Translations under genes and position numbers: made by a program | Origin: Phylloscopus collybita | Lineage: Eukaryota > Chordata > Aves > Passeriformes > Phylloscopidae | NCBI GenBank assembly: GCA_027886175.1 | Contig: JAJNNQ010000009.1 | Coordinates: 9,344,501-9,408,500 of the forward strand | Direction: 5' to 3' | DNA: 64,000 bases | The notes under the pieces: model-generated | Databases searched by the model: none | What the model was told of the DNA's origin: nothing | What the model saw: the letters and a program-made list of their open reading frames with translations, nothing else | Shown: positions 14,535 through 25,645 of the stretch, piece after piece | Layout: every line of letters starts with the position of its first letter | Position numbering within the stretch: position 1 is the first letter of the stretch

Positions 14535-14696
14535 GCCTTCCTTGGTATAAGCAAGTACTTTATCTTCTTCTTTTGGGTGAAAAAGGAGAGTCTCCACAAA
14601 GAAAGTGATGGGTTGTTTCTGGAAAGTGGCTCCTTCATCTGTGCTTATGAAAAGGCTTTGGTCACGGTCATTATGGGAAGAACTCACAAGAATTAT
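14532..14696 (-). CDS. SORCS2: SORCS2 internal exon, part of the VPS10 domain
   Basis: This is a 165-base exon, 55 codons, phase 0 at both ends. It starts with ATA-ATT-CTT after a TTTTAG acceptor and ends with GGC-AAG before GTAAGG. Its peptide contains DRDQSLFISTDEGATFQKQ followed by a stretch ending in FHPKEEDKVLAYTKEGK. STDEGATF is an Asp-box (S-x-D-x-G-x-T-F), the signature of the sortilin ten-bladed beta-propeller. SORCS2 is a type I membrane receptor of the VPS10p family; its luminal propeller binds proneurotrophins with p75NTR, and it acts in neuronal sorting and synaptic signalling. From memory, human SORCS2 carries nearly the same string (VSSS-x-x-DRDQSLF, FVET, FHPKEEDKVLAYTKE), whereas SORCS1 and SORCS3 read differently here (for example QEDW, AYS). 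The frame is intact, so the exon looks functional. The open frame continues past the donor to a stop near 14451, but that part is intron. Confidence 0.92.
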
Positions 14697-14730
14697 CTAA
14701 AAGACAAAAATAACAACATACCTTCAGAAG
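14697..14730 (-). promoter_or_regulatory. SORCS2: 3' splice site and possible branch point of the SORCS2 exon
   Basis: On the minus strand the bases before the exon read TTATTTTTGTCTTTTAG, a good U-rich polypyrimidine tract and AG. The AG is at 14698-14697. A CTGAA string places a possible branch-point A near 14724, about 28 bases from the exon, a usual spacing. The acceptor is seen directly; the branch point is inferred. Confidence 0.8.
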
Positions 14731-15028
14731 CCTGATTTCTCTATAAGAGACAACACAGCCTTATTTTTTTGTGTAAATGTCAGATTTTTGTGCACACCTT
14801 ATGTATCAAAATTGTTCTGCAGACAAGAAACTCAAATCAGCTGAGAGATATGGATTGTAAGATTTTATTTATCTTCCCTGACCAAATCTGTGAATGTTAC
14901 ATTCTGTAACTTCTCTTGCAATCCACACCAAACTGATTATGCTCCTCATCTCTGCTGAGAATGACTGCCTTGGGTTTTGGTGCTTTTACAAGCCTCCCGA
15001 GGCCTCAGGATAAAATCTCCAGTCTAAC
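14731..15028. other. SORCS2: Intron immediately upstream of the SORCS2 exon
   Basis: About 300 bases of intron between the acceptor region and the A-rich tract at 15029. I recognise no repeat or second exon here. Confidence 0.55.
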
Positions 15029-15124
15029 AAAAAAAAAAAAAAAAAAAACAAAAAAACAAAAAAACAAAAAAAAAACCAAAAAAAAAACAAAAACAAAAAA
15101 AACAAACAAACAAACAAACAAAAA
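15029..15124. repeat. A-rich low-complexity tract, (A)nC and (AAAC)n type
   Basis: About 96 bases almost entirely of A with single or paired C residues, ending in a regular AAAC series. On the SORCS2 sense strand it is T/G-rich and starts 333 bases upstream of the exon. It makes the lysine-rich 66-codon plus frame at 14961-15161 a low-complexity artefact. Confidence 0.9.
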
Positions 15125-16868
15125 CCTACTAGTAATGACTTATTTTAATACATCCATATAAACACATCTCTTCATCTAATGAGGCTACTAATTGTAAAAA
15201 CAATCATTGCCATAGCAGAAGAATGACAGAGGAGAAAGAACCTCTTTATAATATCTCTCCATTGTTTCACCGTTCTCCTCTTCCTTACATATTTTGAATA
15301 AAAAGGCAATTCACTTTGATGCAGAAGAATATACCAATAAATAATTTGCATTTCCTTCTCAGGTCCAAACAATGTTTTGATTCAAGATAAAATCTTGAGC
15401 TGTCTCCTTGTGTGACCTTTATGTCAAGCTTTAAGCAACAAAGGAATTCTCGCCACATAATTGAGTCAGAACTTCACTCATTTCAACTTCCTCACCTTTT
15501 GCTATAACATTATGGTTCTAAAACTGCCAGTGTGAGGATCTATTTTGATTGTTTTTCCAGATCAAAAGGGTCCAGTTGGCATTCAAAAATATGCCTTTAT
15601 CAACTGATAGCCTGCAAACAAACTGGATTTTCAAAGTCCAGCTGGGCTCTCTCTTGCTCACACTTCAAAAACAATTTAAAAAATCCTTAATTCAAAATGT
15701 ATTTAGAATATTCAGCAAATGGTGCAGAAAACACCACAGAATACTGATCACTGGGATACAGTGATGGTAAATTGCTTACAGAGATAAATGGCAATGAGTT
15801 ATGCAAGCAGAATTACAATAATGTGAATACAGAGAAGGAAAGAGATTAACAAAAACAGTATAATTTTTATGTAGTCATTTTCTTAGAGCAGAGCTGAAGT
15901 TAAAATTTTGAAACTTCTAATGAATTATACAGATATGACAGCTGGGCTGAGCTTTTACTGCAATGGTCTTGGGGGAAAAACTATAAATTCAACATTTATA
16001 GATGCTCCAATTTGACAAGTAACTTAAGCATGTGCATTTGTCCTTGAAGCACATACACAGTGGCACTAATTTCAAGGGCTTTCATGTACCTCAAATAGGG
16101 CACTTATTGAAGTACATTGTTGAACAAGAGAGACAACTGCAGATACTTCAGGGTTCATGGTCCTGTGCTGAAATCCCACACTAAAGCATATATTAAGGGA
16201 AATCTATTCCATTAGCTGCGTGACTAGGTCAGTAAGAAGAGAAAAATAATAACCCATTACATTGTTATAATCTTGTATTCTTTAATGATATAATTTGCCC
16301 AAGAGTAGGAAACTGACATTTTTATTGGAAAGCCTCTGTAAATGACACCTTCACAAATGCCTTCTCTTGTTTCTACTGTATCCAATGCCTTTCTGCCTCT
16401 TGAGAAGTGCTTCCAAGAGTGCCTGTTTAATTCATTAGCATCTACACTCCATCAGTAGCTACTGGTAGCCTAGATACAGGATTCAAGGATTCTTGTAACA
16501 CACTCATTTATTAGGGTTTCTGCAGCAGGCATGGCAAGAACCTAAAATGGAATGTGGCTGCCATGTGCTGCCCTGTCCCTGTGCTTGCATCTCAAGGGGA
16601 ACTGCACAAGTCTTTATGCCCAGCACAGAGACTTGTACTTTTTTGGCAGACTCCCACCTGTGACTTAGGCTTAAAATATCTATTTTCTCTTGGAAATAAA
16701 TAAATTCAAACTATTTTCCTGCTGGGAGAGTTATATAGCGCTCATTCCTGCTGCTTTGTGACCAGAACATAGAGAGAAGGATCTGGTCCCCAGAAAAGGC
16801 ATGGACTGCACTTGTACAGAGCAATTACAGCAATAATTACAGCACTCTGGATTACAGCAATACTGTCT

Positions 16869-16872
<4 letters not shown>

Positions 16873-16902
<30 letters not shown>
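16873..16902. repeat. T30 homopolymer (A30 on the SORCS2 sense strand)
   Basis: Thirty uninterrupted T residues on the plus strand. It could be the poly(A) tail of a minus-strand retroposed sequence, but the bases to its right are not recognised and I see no flanking target-site duplication. Confidence 0.9.
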
Positions 16903-16903
<1 letters not shown>

Positions 16904-18795
16904 GCTGACCCTAAAAATCTTACACTTCCAAAAATATAAAAAATTATGTCTTCAAAATAATAGAGGAATGAGATTTGTAAAATAGGGAATGGTTTTCACT
17001 GTTAATGAGGCTTAAATATAGGCATAGCTAAATTTCATAATGTGGACTCAACAGCACTGAAATCATAAGAAAAATGTTTTATAATGTAATGCAAACACAC
17101 TGTGATATTTGCTAATGCTGTCCTTCAAAAATATTATGTATCCTTTGGAGTTAAATCTGTTTTAAAAAATAGCCTAAAGATTATAGACTTATAAGCATAT
17201 ATGTCAGGGTTGCTAACTATTTTTTTGTTCACACACATATCATAATTAATTTAAATAAATATTTTTGAATTTCACACAGTGTTGTGATTTATATTTCAAT
17301 AGTTTAAACTGATCATTATGTGCCAGATATACAGATTTCCTTCCCACAGCTAAAACATCAGGTGCTCAGACTTGCCTGCTGGCTAATACTAGTTATTTAG
17401 GAAAATGCTCCAGACTAAATATTGTATCCATATTAGATGCTCTCCATAACAAGTTTTATTTACTTTGTAAGCGGAACAAGAAGCAAAACCCTCCTGCAAG
17501 CAACTGAAGAAGGGATGCAACTGGGACATACTATCTGGAGAGCCAACTAGCAGTGATGGCTGAGGATTTTAACTCAAAATAAAATACTTCCTTGAATAAC
17601 TGTGTATTTAAAAAATAGAACAGATTTTAAGCATAGATAAATCTGAGCTTTTAAACATTTTACATATCATTTCTTACTCTTGTGAGATTCTTCTAATATT
17701 TTTTTTTTAGTAAATTGTAACTTTATATTATGCTGTTTATCTGAGACCTCAGTACTTAATCTCAATCTAGCTAAATAAACCACAATAACACGTAAATACA
17801 TTCAGGTCGGATGAAGTCTAGAACTTCCAATAGCTACACAGAACTAAAAAAAATATTCCAAAGAGATAAACAGTGCTAAGGATTGTAAAGAAAAAGAGTA
17901 AAAACAGTATCTGTTATAGATGAACAAAGGGAAAAGAAAATCTAATAAAAAAGAAAAATACTACACCATGTCAGTTAAGGAATTAAACCATTCCAAGACT
18001 AAGAAAATGCATGCTTTTCCCCATTTTAGAAAAAGTCAGTGAGGTAGGAGTTAACAGAAAAATCAAATAAATCCTAAAATAACATAATTAAATCCATTTG
18101 TTTAATCTCTCTTTTGGACTGATTGGCCAATATGCATGTCTAACCATTCCTGCTATGAGTGGAATCACAATCTGAGCCCCAAAGGATGAAAAGATTCTGA
18201 TGGCTTAGGCCACAGTTCTTTGCATATCAGACTTTTTCTTTCACTGTTACCATGAAGATTTGGAATAATCATAGTGATTACTTGGGAGTCTTAACTGTAG
18301 ATTTGGCAGCAATTCAAAGTTATGCTGCAATTTCAAGTGGCAATAAACAGAGGATATTAACATGCATCATTTGCACTGTGTCTGAAATATAACCCCCCTC
18401 CCCTCAGTTTAGGTCCAATCGAAATTTAAACTCAAGAGAAATTTGATCTTAATCAGCACTTTGTCTAAAAAAAGGCAATTTTCTAACATATTACAATTGT
18501 GTCGTCTCTTTCAGCTTCAGCAACTGATCTTAATTTTAATTGTAGCTTTTATTTTCCTTTATATTTCCCTGGTATTACAAAGGAAAAATAAAAAATAAAA
18601 ATGTCCTTGATGAATAAATCTTTTACACTCACAGCATCTGACTTGCTAAATGAGATTTCTGCAGTAAGTGGTGAGAGAGATGAGACACACTATTTTTTAA
18701 TTCTATAATCCTCCATAAGGTCAGAAATCATGACACTCCTCAGCACTCTATACTTACCCTGAAGGAAGAAACCTTGTCTGGGCAGAGTAAGAAAT

Positions 18796-18831
18796 GAAAA
18801 ACAAAAAACAAAACCAAAACAAAACAAAAAA
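18796..18831. repeat. A/C-rich low-complexity tract
   Basis: Short run of AAAAAC and AAAACC units, of the same type as the longer tracts at 15029, 25535, 52222 and 63491. Confidence 0.8.
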
Positions 18832-19069
18832 TAGAGACTCTTCATTTAAGCACACAGCAGACATGCACTGAGAAGCCAAGCATGGACAAGGAAGAATCTA
18901 TGCTTCCTCAGACACCCCCAGTAGGCTGAACTCCCACTGGACAGAGAGGATTCATCTCTGAGGATATAATCCTAAAGAATACTGCACCTACTCCAGGAAA
19001 AAAAAAACAAACCTTAATGATGTGAACTTTTAAGCCATCCCCACTGAGGTCAAATAATTTCATAGAACA

Positions 19070-19200
19070 CCTCCAGGGAGGGCTCATCAACAACTACTCT
19101 GAACAACAATCTTTCCAGCATCCCATCACCCTATTATTTTTCCTAATATCCAACCTAAATCTAACCCCCTTCACCTTAAAGCCATTAAGAACATGCAGTG
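19070..19200 (-). mobile_element. CR1 LINE 3'-region fragment, minus orientation
   Basis: Matches the reverse complement of a CR1 3' untranslated region: CTCCAGGGAGGGCTCATCAACAA, then TTTTTCCTAATATCCAACCTAAATCTAAC and CACCTTAAAGCCATT. Both ends are missing. The order of blocks agrees with the other CR1 copies in the window read on the opposite strand. Confidence 0.8.
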
Positions 19201-21183
19201 CTAATGCCTAGATGAAGGTGCTTAACTAAACTGGAGACAAGGCTGCTGAGCTCAGGGCATCACCTGGTGACACCACCACAGAAGTTCTGTGCCTACACAG
19301 TTCTGAAGGGAAGGGTGGTTGTGCCAGTACTGCCAATTTCAGGGCAGTATTCACAGAGCTTCACAGCACTGCTCTCATGCCCCCAACACTTTTGAGACTA
19401 AGTAACTCATCTGTTTTTCTCAGGTTTACAATTTATGTTATTCATATGCTATTAGATACACTTGGCTGAGAGAGATTACTAAAGGTCCTGGTCCCACTTG
19501 TAAATGAGGCAGCACTCATAAAACACACAACATTATGATTATTTTTAGGGTTATGATTTTTATTTTGGATGGTATGAGAGACCTGATAACTCAAGAGTGG
19601 CTAAGTGAGAGTGAAATATAGTCCCTTTACTCTCAGAGTGGTGAAAAACAATACCTAAAAAATCAACCCAAGGTAATTCCAAGCATAGAGTAAAATAAAA
19701 TGACTCCAGATAGCAGTTTAATCTTGTAGATTTTCCCTGGAAGTTGCATTACAAAATCACTCCTCACAAATGTGAAGTTATAAGTGGATCTAAAAAGTCT
19801 GCTTCTGTGTCCAACTGAATTGGGACTACATATAGAAAGGAATTTACATACACCCCAGAACAGTATTTTACTTTTTATGTTAAGCATTCACAGCTTCATC
19901 TAGAATTCTTACTTTCTCTTGAAGAGTCATTTTTAATCTGTCACACAGAAACATTTCAAAACAGCAACTAGTCTCTAGGAGAACCACCATAAGGGAAGGG
20001 AAAATGGGAATATTAAGGACGATTCCTGAGAATTATTTGCTACACTGATCACATAATCTCAGGACACAATCAAAGGCCATCTGAAGCAATCCTGGTGGAG
20101 CTAATGGAAAACATGTATCACAGTTTCTTCTCCCCTGGGTTGTGGTCAGCTCATTAATCATTTGGAATATCACAAGGGAAGGTGCAATATTTTTTATCTA
20201 GTATCAGCAACATATTAGGCACTTTAGGATGTGGAATGAATATTTAGAGGTTGGGAACTTAAAATAAGCTGGTTAGCAACTGGAGCAGTTGGTAACACAT
20301 GAGACATGCCAAAGTGGGAGTGAACATCAGAGGTACCACAGAAATGGTAACAGAAAAATGTGTTCAGAGTAACTGGACAGAGCACAGTTGGCTTACACTG
20401 CACCAAGGCAAGCCTGAAATAGTATAACCAGATAATAGAAGAAAATAGTTTTGAAATAGTTGGCTTTCCTTTAGGGCGTTCACCATAGCAAAATTAAGTT
20501 TAAGGGCACTTACATATCATAATGAATGCCCACAAAGAAACAGCTATGGTTGTTCTGACTGGTTTTGATGAACAAACTGAAAATTCTGCCTTGTTGGCAA
20601 CCTGTATCTACCCAAATCAGCCAGATCTTTTGAACTGAACACCTTAAATGGGCTGATGATGCCAAGTCTCTAGGGTATACCAATTACATCTCAATTCATC
20701 AGTCTCCTTACTTAGAGAAGGGTAGGATATACAAGCTGATCATTTATCAACTCCTCCACAGGAACAAACCTCATGCATCTATAACCTGCTAGAACCAAAA
20801 CATCATTGCCATTTGACTGCCACGACAGTGCAAATTTTTATCAGAAATGCTCCCTTCAAAAACATTTCAGAGCAGTACCTCATGCTGCCAGCCTGAGAAT
20901 TCGAAAAACCTGGCACACATATACTGAGAAAAGCATGAATATGCCAAAGGTCCCAGTTAAAACAGAAGAGTCCTTTGGTCTTCCTGCAAAGTCCCATGTT
21001 AGCCTGGCTATTGTTAATTCTTCAGCAATAGTGATTATTTGATGTACTCCTTGTACATTCCTACATCCAAAGTGAGCAAAACTTAATGTGGAGATGGTTT
21101 GAGAGGTGGTCTCCATATTGGTTTGTTCACATATTCAAAAGTTTTGGTTGGAATTGATGCACTTCAGTATACCAAAAGCTAAA

Positions 21184-21232
21184 TCTTTTCCAGTATGCTC
21201 TAAATCTAGTCTTTTCCAGTATGCTCTAAATC
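21184..21232. repeat. 26-base tandem duplication
   Basis: The 23-base string beginning TCTTTTCCAGTATGCTC occurs at 21184-21206 and again, identical, at 21210-21232, a period of 26 bases. Perfect identity suggests a recent duplication. The unit contains TCTTTTCCAG, which resembles a splice acceptor, but on the antisense strand of SORCS2. Confidence 0.92.
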
Positions 21233-21355
21233 AGCAGTTTGAGTGGGGAATAGCACTGGGGAAGGCATTATGCCAATTCCTGTCACAGCAGGGGAATGTT
21301 CCCAACCTGGTTTTATATTGCCCATGAAATAAGAAAATTTTCTGTGTCTCAGAGG

Positions 21356-21373
21356 AAAAAAAAAAAAAAAAAA
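21356..21373. repeat. A18 homopolymer
   Basis: Eighteen A residues on the plus strand; simple repeat. Confidence 0.85.
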
Positions 21374-24313
21374 GGAGTTGTATTAAAAGCAGAAATGGGC
21401 AAGTTTTGCTCTTTCCCACCAATTTTCCACAAACAGTATTTACTGGACAAAACAGACACACACTGATCTTTTTAGCTTAGGCATTCACAGATTAATCTAA
21501 TTCAAGCTATTTTGTAGACCTCCAAATAAACTGCAAATATTTTCTGTCTGAACACATCACAGAACAAAAATATAAAACAATGATTCCCAAACATGATAAT
21601 GGATGCACAACAAATGAATGCATATGTCATTTGATCTAAATTAATGAAGAAACAGCTCAAACAGTTCCTAGCCACCAGCCATTAATTTGTCAACAGCAAA
21701 TTCTGTACAAAGCTCAAAGAGAAATTACATGGATGGTAATTAGTGACAGGGAGAAAACATGAAGGAAAGAAAGGCAGCTGTGGTGGCTAAAATTATCACT
21801 CATATAGGATTGATCAGGACCTCATCATCTTCTGTAACAGATAAACACTTTTCTGTCTTAAAAATACTAAAGGTATGCCTTTTGATCCTTTAGTATATGA
21901 ATCTCAGCTCTGTTATAAGGCTGTATAAAAACTTTCTGGGAAGACTACAAAAAGGCTCTCTCAAAACATTACTCTGGGGAATCTCACTTCGCACAATTTT
22001 CCCCTCTCAATAGCAAACACTAATTAGGTGTTTTAACAGGCAAAGGTCTTCCCATAAGGCACCCAAGACATCCCTAATACCAGCTGAGGCATCAACCTGA
22101 GGCACATCTATTCCTCTTTCTCCCAGTTTTCTACAGCACTTCTCATGGAGATCAAGGTATTTAATGACTCTGTCACAAGTTATAAAGAATAGGTAGCATT
22201 TTCCAAACTTGTAGGTGAGAAGTGTGTGTGTGTCTATGTGAATATAGACATTTGCAAACACAAACAAGGTCAAGCAACCAGATGGGCCATCTCCGAAGCT
22301 GCTGAAGCTGCCGACTCTAATCACTGGGAGCTTTGAAAGGCTCAGTGAGTGGGAGAGGTTCCTGAAGACTGGAAAACAAGAAACATCATCTGTCTTAGCA
22401 TCATCTACAAAGTGCTTCAGATGTGTCTCACACATCTCATATGTATTTTGCTTTTGTCCATTTCCATATCTAAAGGCGTAGCTGGCACTAGGAAATGAGC
22501 TGTTAAAGTGCTTATCCTTCAGGAAAAGCCTGATTCCTTTTGAAAAGTGTAGGCATTCACCCCAAAGGAGGTCTGGGTATAGTTAAAGATTGAACAGGTC
22601 TTCCCCCCTAGACCATGAGGGAAAACACACACCTGGGGGAAAGAGCTGCTCTGAGCAAGTCTTTCATGCTTAAATCACAACAGATTATGTGGGTTTGAAG
22701 GAGAAAACGGGAGACAGAGAAAAAAGGGAGAGCAGCAGAGACAAGTGCTGGAAAAACAGTAATTATTTTTCACTTGAATTTGGCCATATCTCCATTATGT
22801 AGGCTACAAAGCTTAATTATAAAAGCTCTTGCTATTGAAATATTTCCCCTTATCTTTGATATCCAGTCCAAATGGACTGGAAAAAAAAACCTTGAAAAGC
22901 AGAAAGAAAATGTCTTTTAAAGTAATTTTTGGTCCCATTAGGGTGAATCTCATTAATAGAAAAGGACTTCACTGAAGAATAGAGCTTTTATATTCAGAAG
23001 CATACAGTACTGCTGTGCCTGATTTTAGCAGCACTGCAGACAATAAACCTTTCTCCACTGGGGCTTAGATTTTTGCAGTTGTAAAATACCCATTTGATAT
23101 TGAGGTAGGGTTTCAGTAAATACACACACCTGGTAGCCATTGTCCTAGTTTTCTCTGGGTGTACTTGGGAGTGATGTTGATCGGTGCTTTTGGAAGACTA
23201 TGTCTAAAATATTTTTTTTCTATTGAAAAGCATAGGGTCTTCCATAACTGAAATGTATTGCTAAAAACTTACATCAGATTTATGAGCATGATTTCTAGGA
23301 CCCAAGAAGGACTCAGGGGGAGAGAATAGCTCCCTATGGGGATGCTCCACCTTATGCACATAATTAGAAAATATTTGTTGGTGCAGAGATACTGTCTTTG
23401 TTCATTAGTTGTTAGAGCACTCATATGTGTCATTGCAGGAACAAGTCCTGGCCTCATCCCAGTTGAATGCTGTTATTACTAAACCTTAGGCAATTCTGTA
23501 CATATTCTCACATATGAGAGAGAAAAGGCTGCACATCACCCAAACCAGCTAGAAATAGAAATAACATGCTCTTGCTCATTTGCTACATTGGGAAAATTTA
23601 GGGGCAAGTGTTATTGTTTCTATCTTTGTTCCTGAGAATGTTATTTTGACTCTTTTCCAGTACATTTTAATGAGTGGTGTAAAAGTGAATACAAACATTA
23701 ATAAATAAATGCACAAACATTTCTACTAATACCCTTTTCTCCCTTTAACTAACATTTAATGCTCCTTAAAAGCTTGTAATTAAACCAGGCATTTGTTTGC
23801 TTGCTATTTTGTTTGGTTTTAACATAATATTTCACTGGAAAGTTGAGGACCTTGGCTCCTAGCAGTGTGTTTGGAGAGAAAGCAGCTAGGAAGATTTCAG
23901 GAGCTTTCACTCTTGCCAAGAACATTGCTAGAGATTCAGCTACAAATTATAGCCAATATGGAAAAAGAAAATCCAGGCAATATTGTTATTTTCCTCTCAA
24001 AGACAAGCAGCCACACAAAGCTCTAAAAACATGAGACCAAGGTTAGTCTTGGAGTTCCAATTCTGATCGCAGTCAGATGGAACTCTGCAAACTGACCATT
24101 TTGCAGATTCTGGAACTGATGCCATCTAAACCAGAATCCAAACAAAATATCAGACTTATCACTGCTTTGGCACTTACAAGATTTTGCAGTAGTTCTTGAG
24201 GCTGTAACATGAATGTCTTATGAGACTTTACATTTACCACAGTTTCTCTACAGTTCCCCTCAATACCAACATGATGGGAATAAAAAGACATGTCCTTTGA
24301 GTGGTGTTAAAAG

Positions 24314-24616
24314 ATGGGTTCCTGCAGTGTGTGGAAGATAACTTCCCAACAGCTGATGAGGGAGACAACTAGGGAGCATGCCCTGCTAGACCTCTTTACC
24401 CCTTTCCTGTTTAGGAACAGAGAGACTGCTGTGATCACAAAATTATAAGTTTGCTGTTCTTGGAGAAGCATTTATGACATTTGGAAGAAGGTTGCCCCTT
24501 GGAAGAAGGGGCATGCAACTCGGGAGGAGAACAAGGACATCATGAGGTTATGCCGGGAGAAAACCAGAAGGGCCAAAGCCCAGCTAGAACTTACTCTGCC
24601 TAATGCCATAAAAGCC
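24314..24616 (+). mobile_element. Internal CR1 LINE fragment (ORF2, before the reverse transcriptase)
   Basis: The segment reads like the middle of CR1 ORF2 with internal deletions. One frame gives RLCREKTRRAKAQLEL, a recognisable CR1 string between endonuclease and reverse transcriptase, and upstream GGTTCCTGCAGTGTGTGGAAGATAACTTCC matches the same element. There are stops and gaps, so it is a dead copy. Unusually it lacks the CR1 3' end and stops where an A-rich tract begins. CR1 ORF2 is itself A-rich at that point, so the tract probably grew there by slippage. Confidence 0.8.
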
Positions 24617-24768
24617 AAAAAAAAAAAAAAAAACAAAAAACCAAAAAACAACCAACCAAACAAAAAACCCCGCATTATTTGGTTTTGGTTGCTTTTCTTG
24701 TGTGTTTTGGCTTGTGGTTTTTGTTGTTTTGTTTGGGGCTTTTTTGTTGTGGTTGTTGGGATTTTTTC
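24617..24768. repeat. A/C-rich tract followed by a G/T-rich tract (imperfect inverted pair)
   Basis: 24617-24670 is A with C interruptions (CAACCAACCAAAC, then CAAAAAACCCC). 24680-24768 is its rough mirror on the other strand (GGGGCTTTTTTGTTGTGGTTG and similar). The two halves could pair into a long imperfect hairpin. Frames on both strands here (67-98 codons) are low-complexity. Confidence 0.75.
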
Positions 24769-25310
24769 CAGTTGGCATTAGCCCTGTAAATGACATTGTA
24801 CTTTCTTATGTTTACAAAATAACTGTCCAGCACATCTTGCTCTTCACCTCTTATGCTTTAAGCCATTGCAGCCCGGGACCACAGCTAGACACTAATAAAA
24901 AATGTAAGAATGCTTGCAGACTTTTAATGATTGTATTTGAGACAATGCTCCTAAAAACTTATATACACCACCAAATCACCATAATACAACATAAGTAACT
25001 GGGTGGAGGCCAGTGTGAGCAAGCTATAAAGGATGAGACATAAAAAATGAAACACTGGGATATATAAAGAGCCTCTTTCACATAATTAGAAGTTAATTTA
25101 AAACTCCCAGTATAATCTATATCCAGAAAAAATGCCCTTTTGTCATTTCTTCGAGTTTCCTGAAAGAAGCACTCATCTGAGACTGCAGCCCATTCCAGAA
25201 AAGTAAATAGAAATCACAAAATAATCAACAGCCTGTCCCAGGTGGCATACTAATTTACTAACAGTTCTTGATAATTTATTGCAAGTTAAACAGTTCAGTG
25301 ACAGGCAGGG

Positions 25311-25334
25311 AAAAAAAAAGGGGGGGGGGGGGGG
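25311..25334. repeat. A9G15 homopolymer pair
   Basis: Nine A residues followed by fifteen G residues. On the SORCS2 sense strand this is C15T9. Runs of this length are prone to slippage and to sequencing error. Confidence 0.88.
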
Positions 25335-25534
25335 AAACCTTATTTATTCTCTTGCCTGACAGTGTTTCACACTCAAATCTACCTCGCTTCATCAGCTTGC
25401 TCCTAGGCATTTCTTTGAGAGAATTAATAAGTGGACAAGAAAAAGTTTGTAGAGAAATAGACTATAAATTATTTATTGTTACTGAAAACAAAAGGGCTTA
25501 CAGAACTCAAAAGGTATCAAAGATGACATATTTA

Positions 25535-25645
25535 CAAAAAAAACCCCACCCCTCAAAAAAAACAAAAAACAAAAACAAAAACAAAACAAAACCAAAAACA
25601 AACAAAAAACCCCCCCATCCAACCAATCTCCCCCAAAAACCAAGA
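25535..25645. repeat. A/C-rich low-complexity tract
   Basis: Mostly A with C interruptions, including CAAAAACAAAAACAAAAC and short C runs. It explains the lysine- and proline-rich end of the 136-codon plus frame at 25268-25678. Confidence 0.85.

Larger units (their letters stand above)
15125..19069. other. Intron sequence, no gene seen
   Basis: AT-rich intron upstream of the exon. Apart from the T30 run at 16873 and the A/C-rich stretch at 18796, I see three close copies of ATTACAGCA near 16814-16860 and nothing recognisable as coding. The preceding VPS10 exon was not found on the minus strand. Confidence 0.5.
19201..24313. other. Intron sequence, no gene seen
   Basis: About 5 kb of intron with an A18 run at 21356-21373 and a 26-base tandem duplication at 21184-21232. 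A 142-codon minus frame (22007-22435) is within chance length and has no recognised domain. Confidence 0.5.

Noticed and set aside
14532..14696. Assignment to SORCS1 or SORCS3 instead of SORCS2
   Set aside because: As I remember them, those paralogues carry QEDW and AYS in the corresponding positions, whereas this exon has KEEDKVLAYTKE as in SORCS2. This should be confirmed by alignment.
22007..22435. 142-codon minus-strand frame, including a short string resembling a reverse-transcriptase FADD box
   Set aside because: Only about six residues resemble the box, the flanking residues do not fit CR1, and the length is within chance.
24472..24998. Overlapping 67-98 codon frames with apparent membrane segments
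   Set aside because: They derive from the A/C- and G/T-rich tracts and from the CR1 ORF2 fragment.
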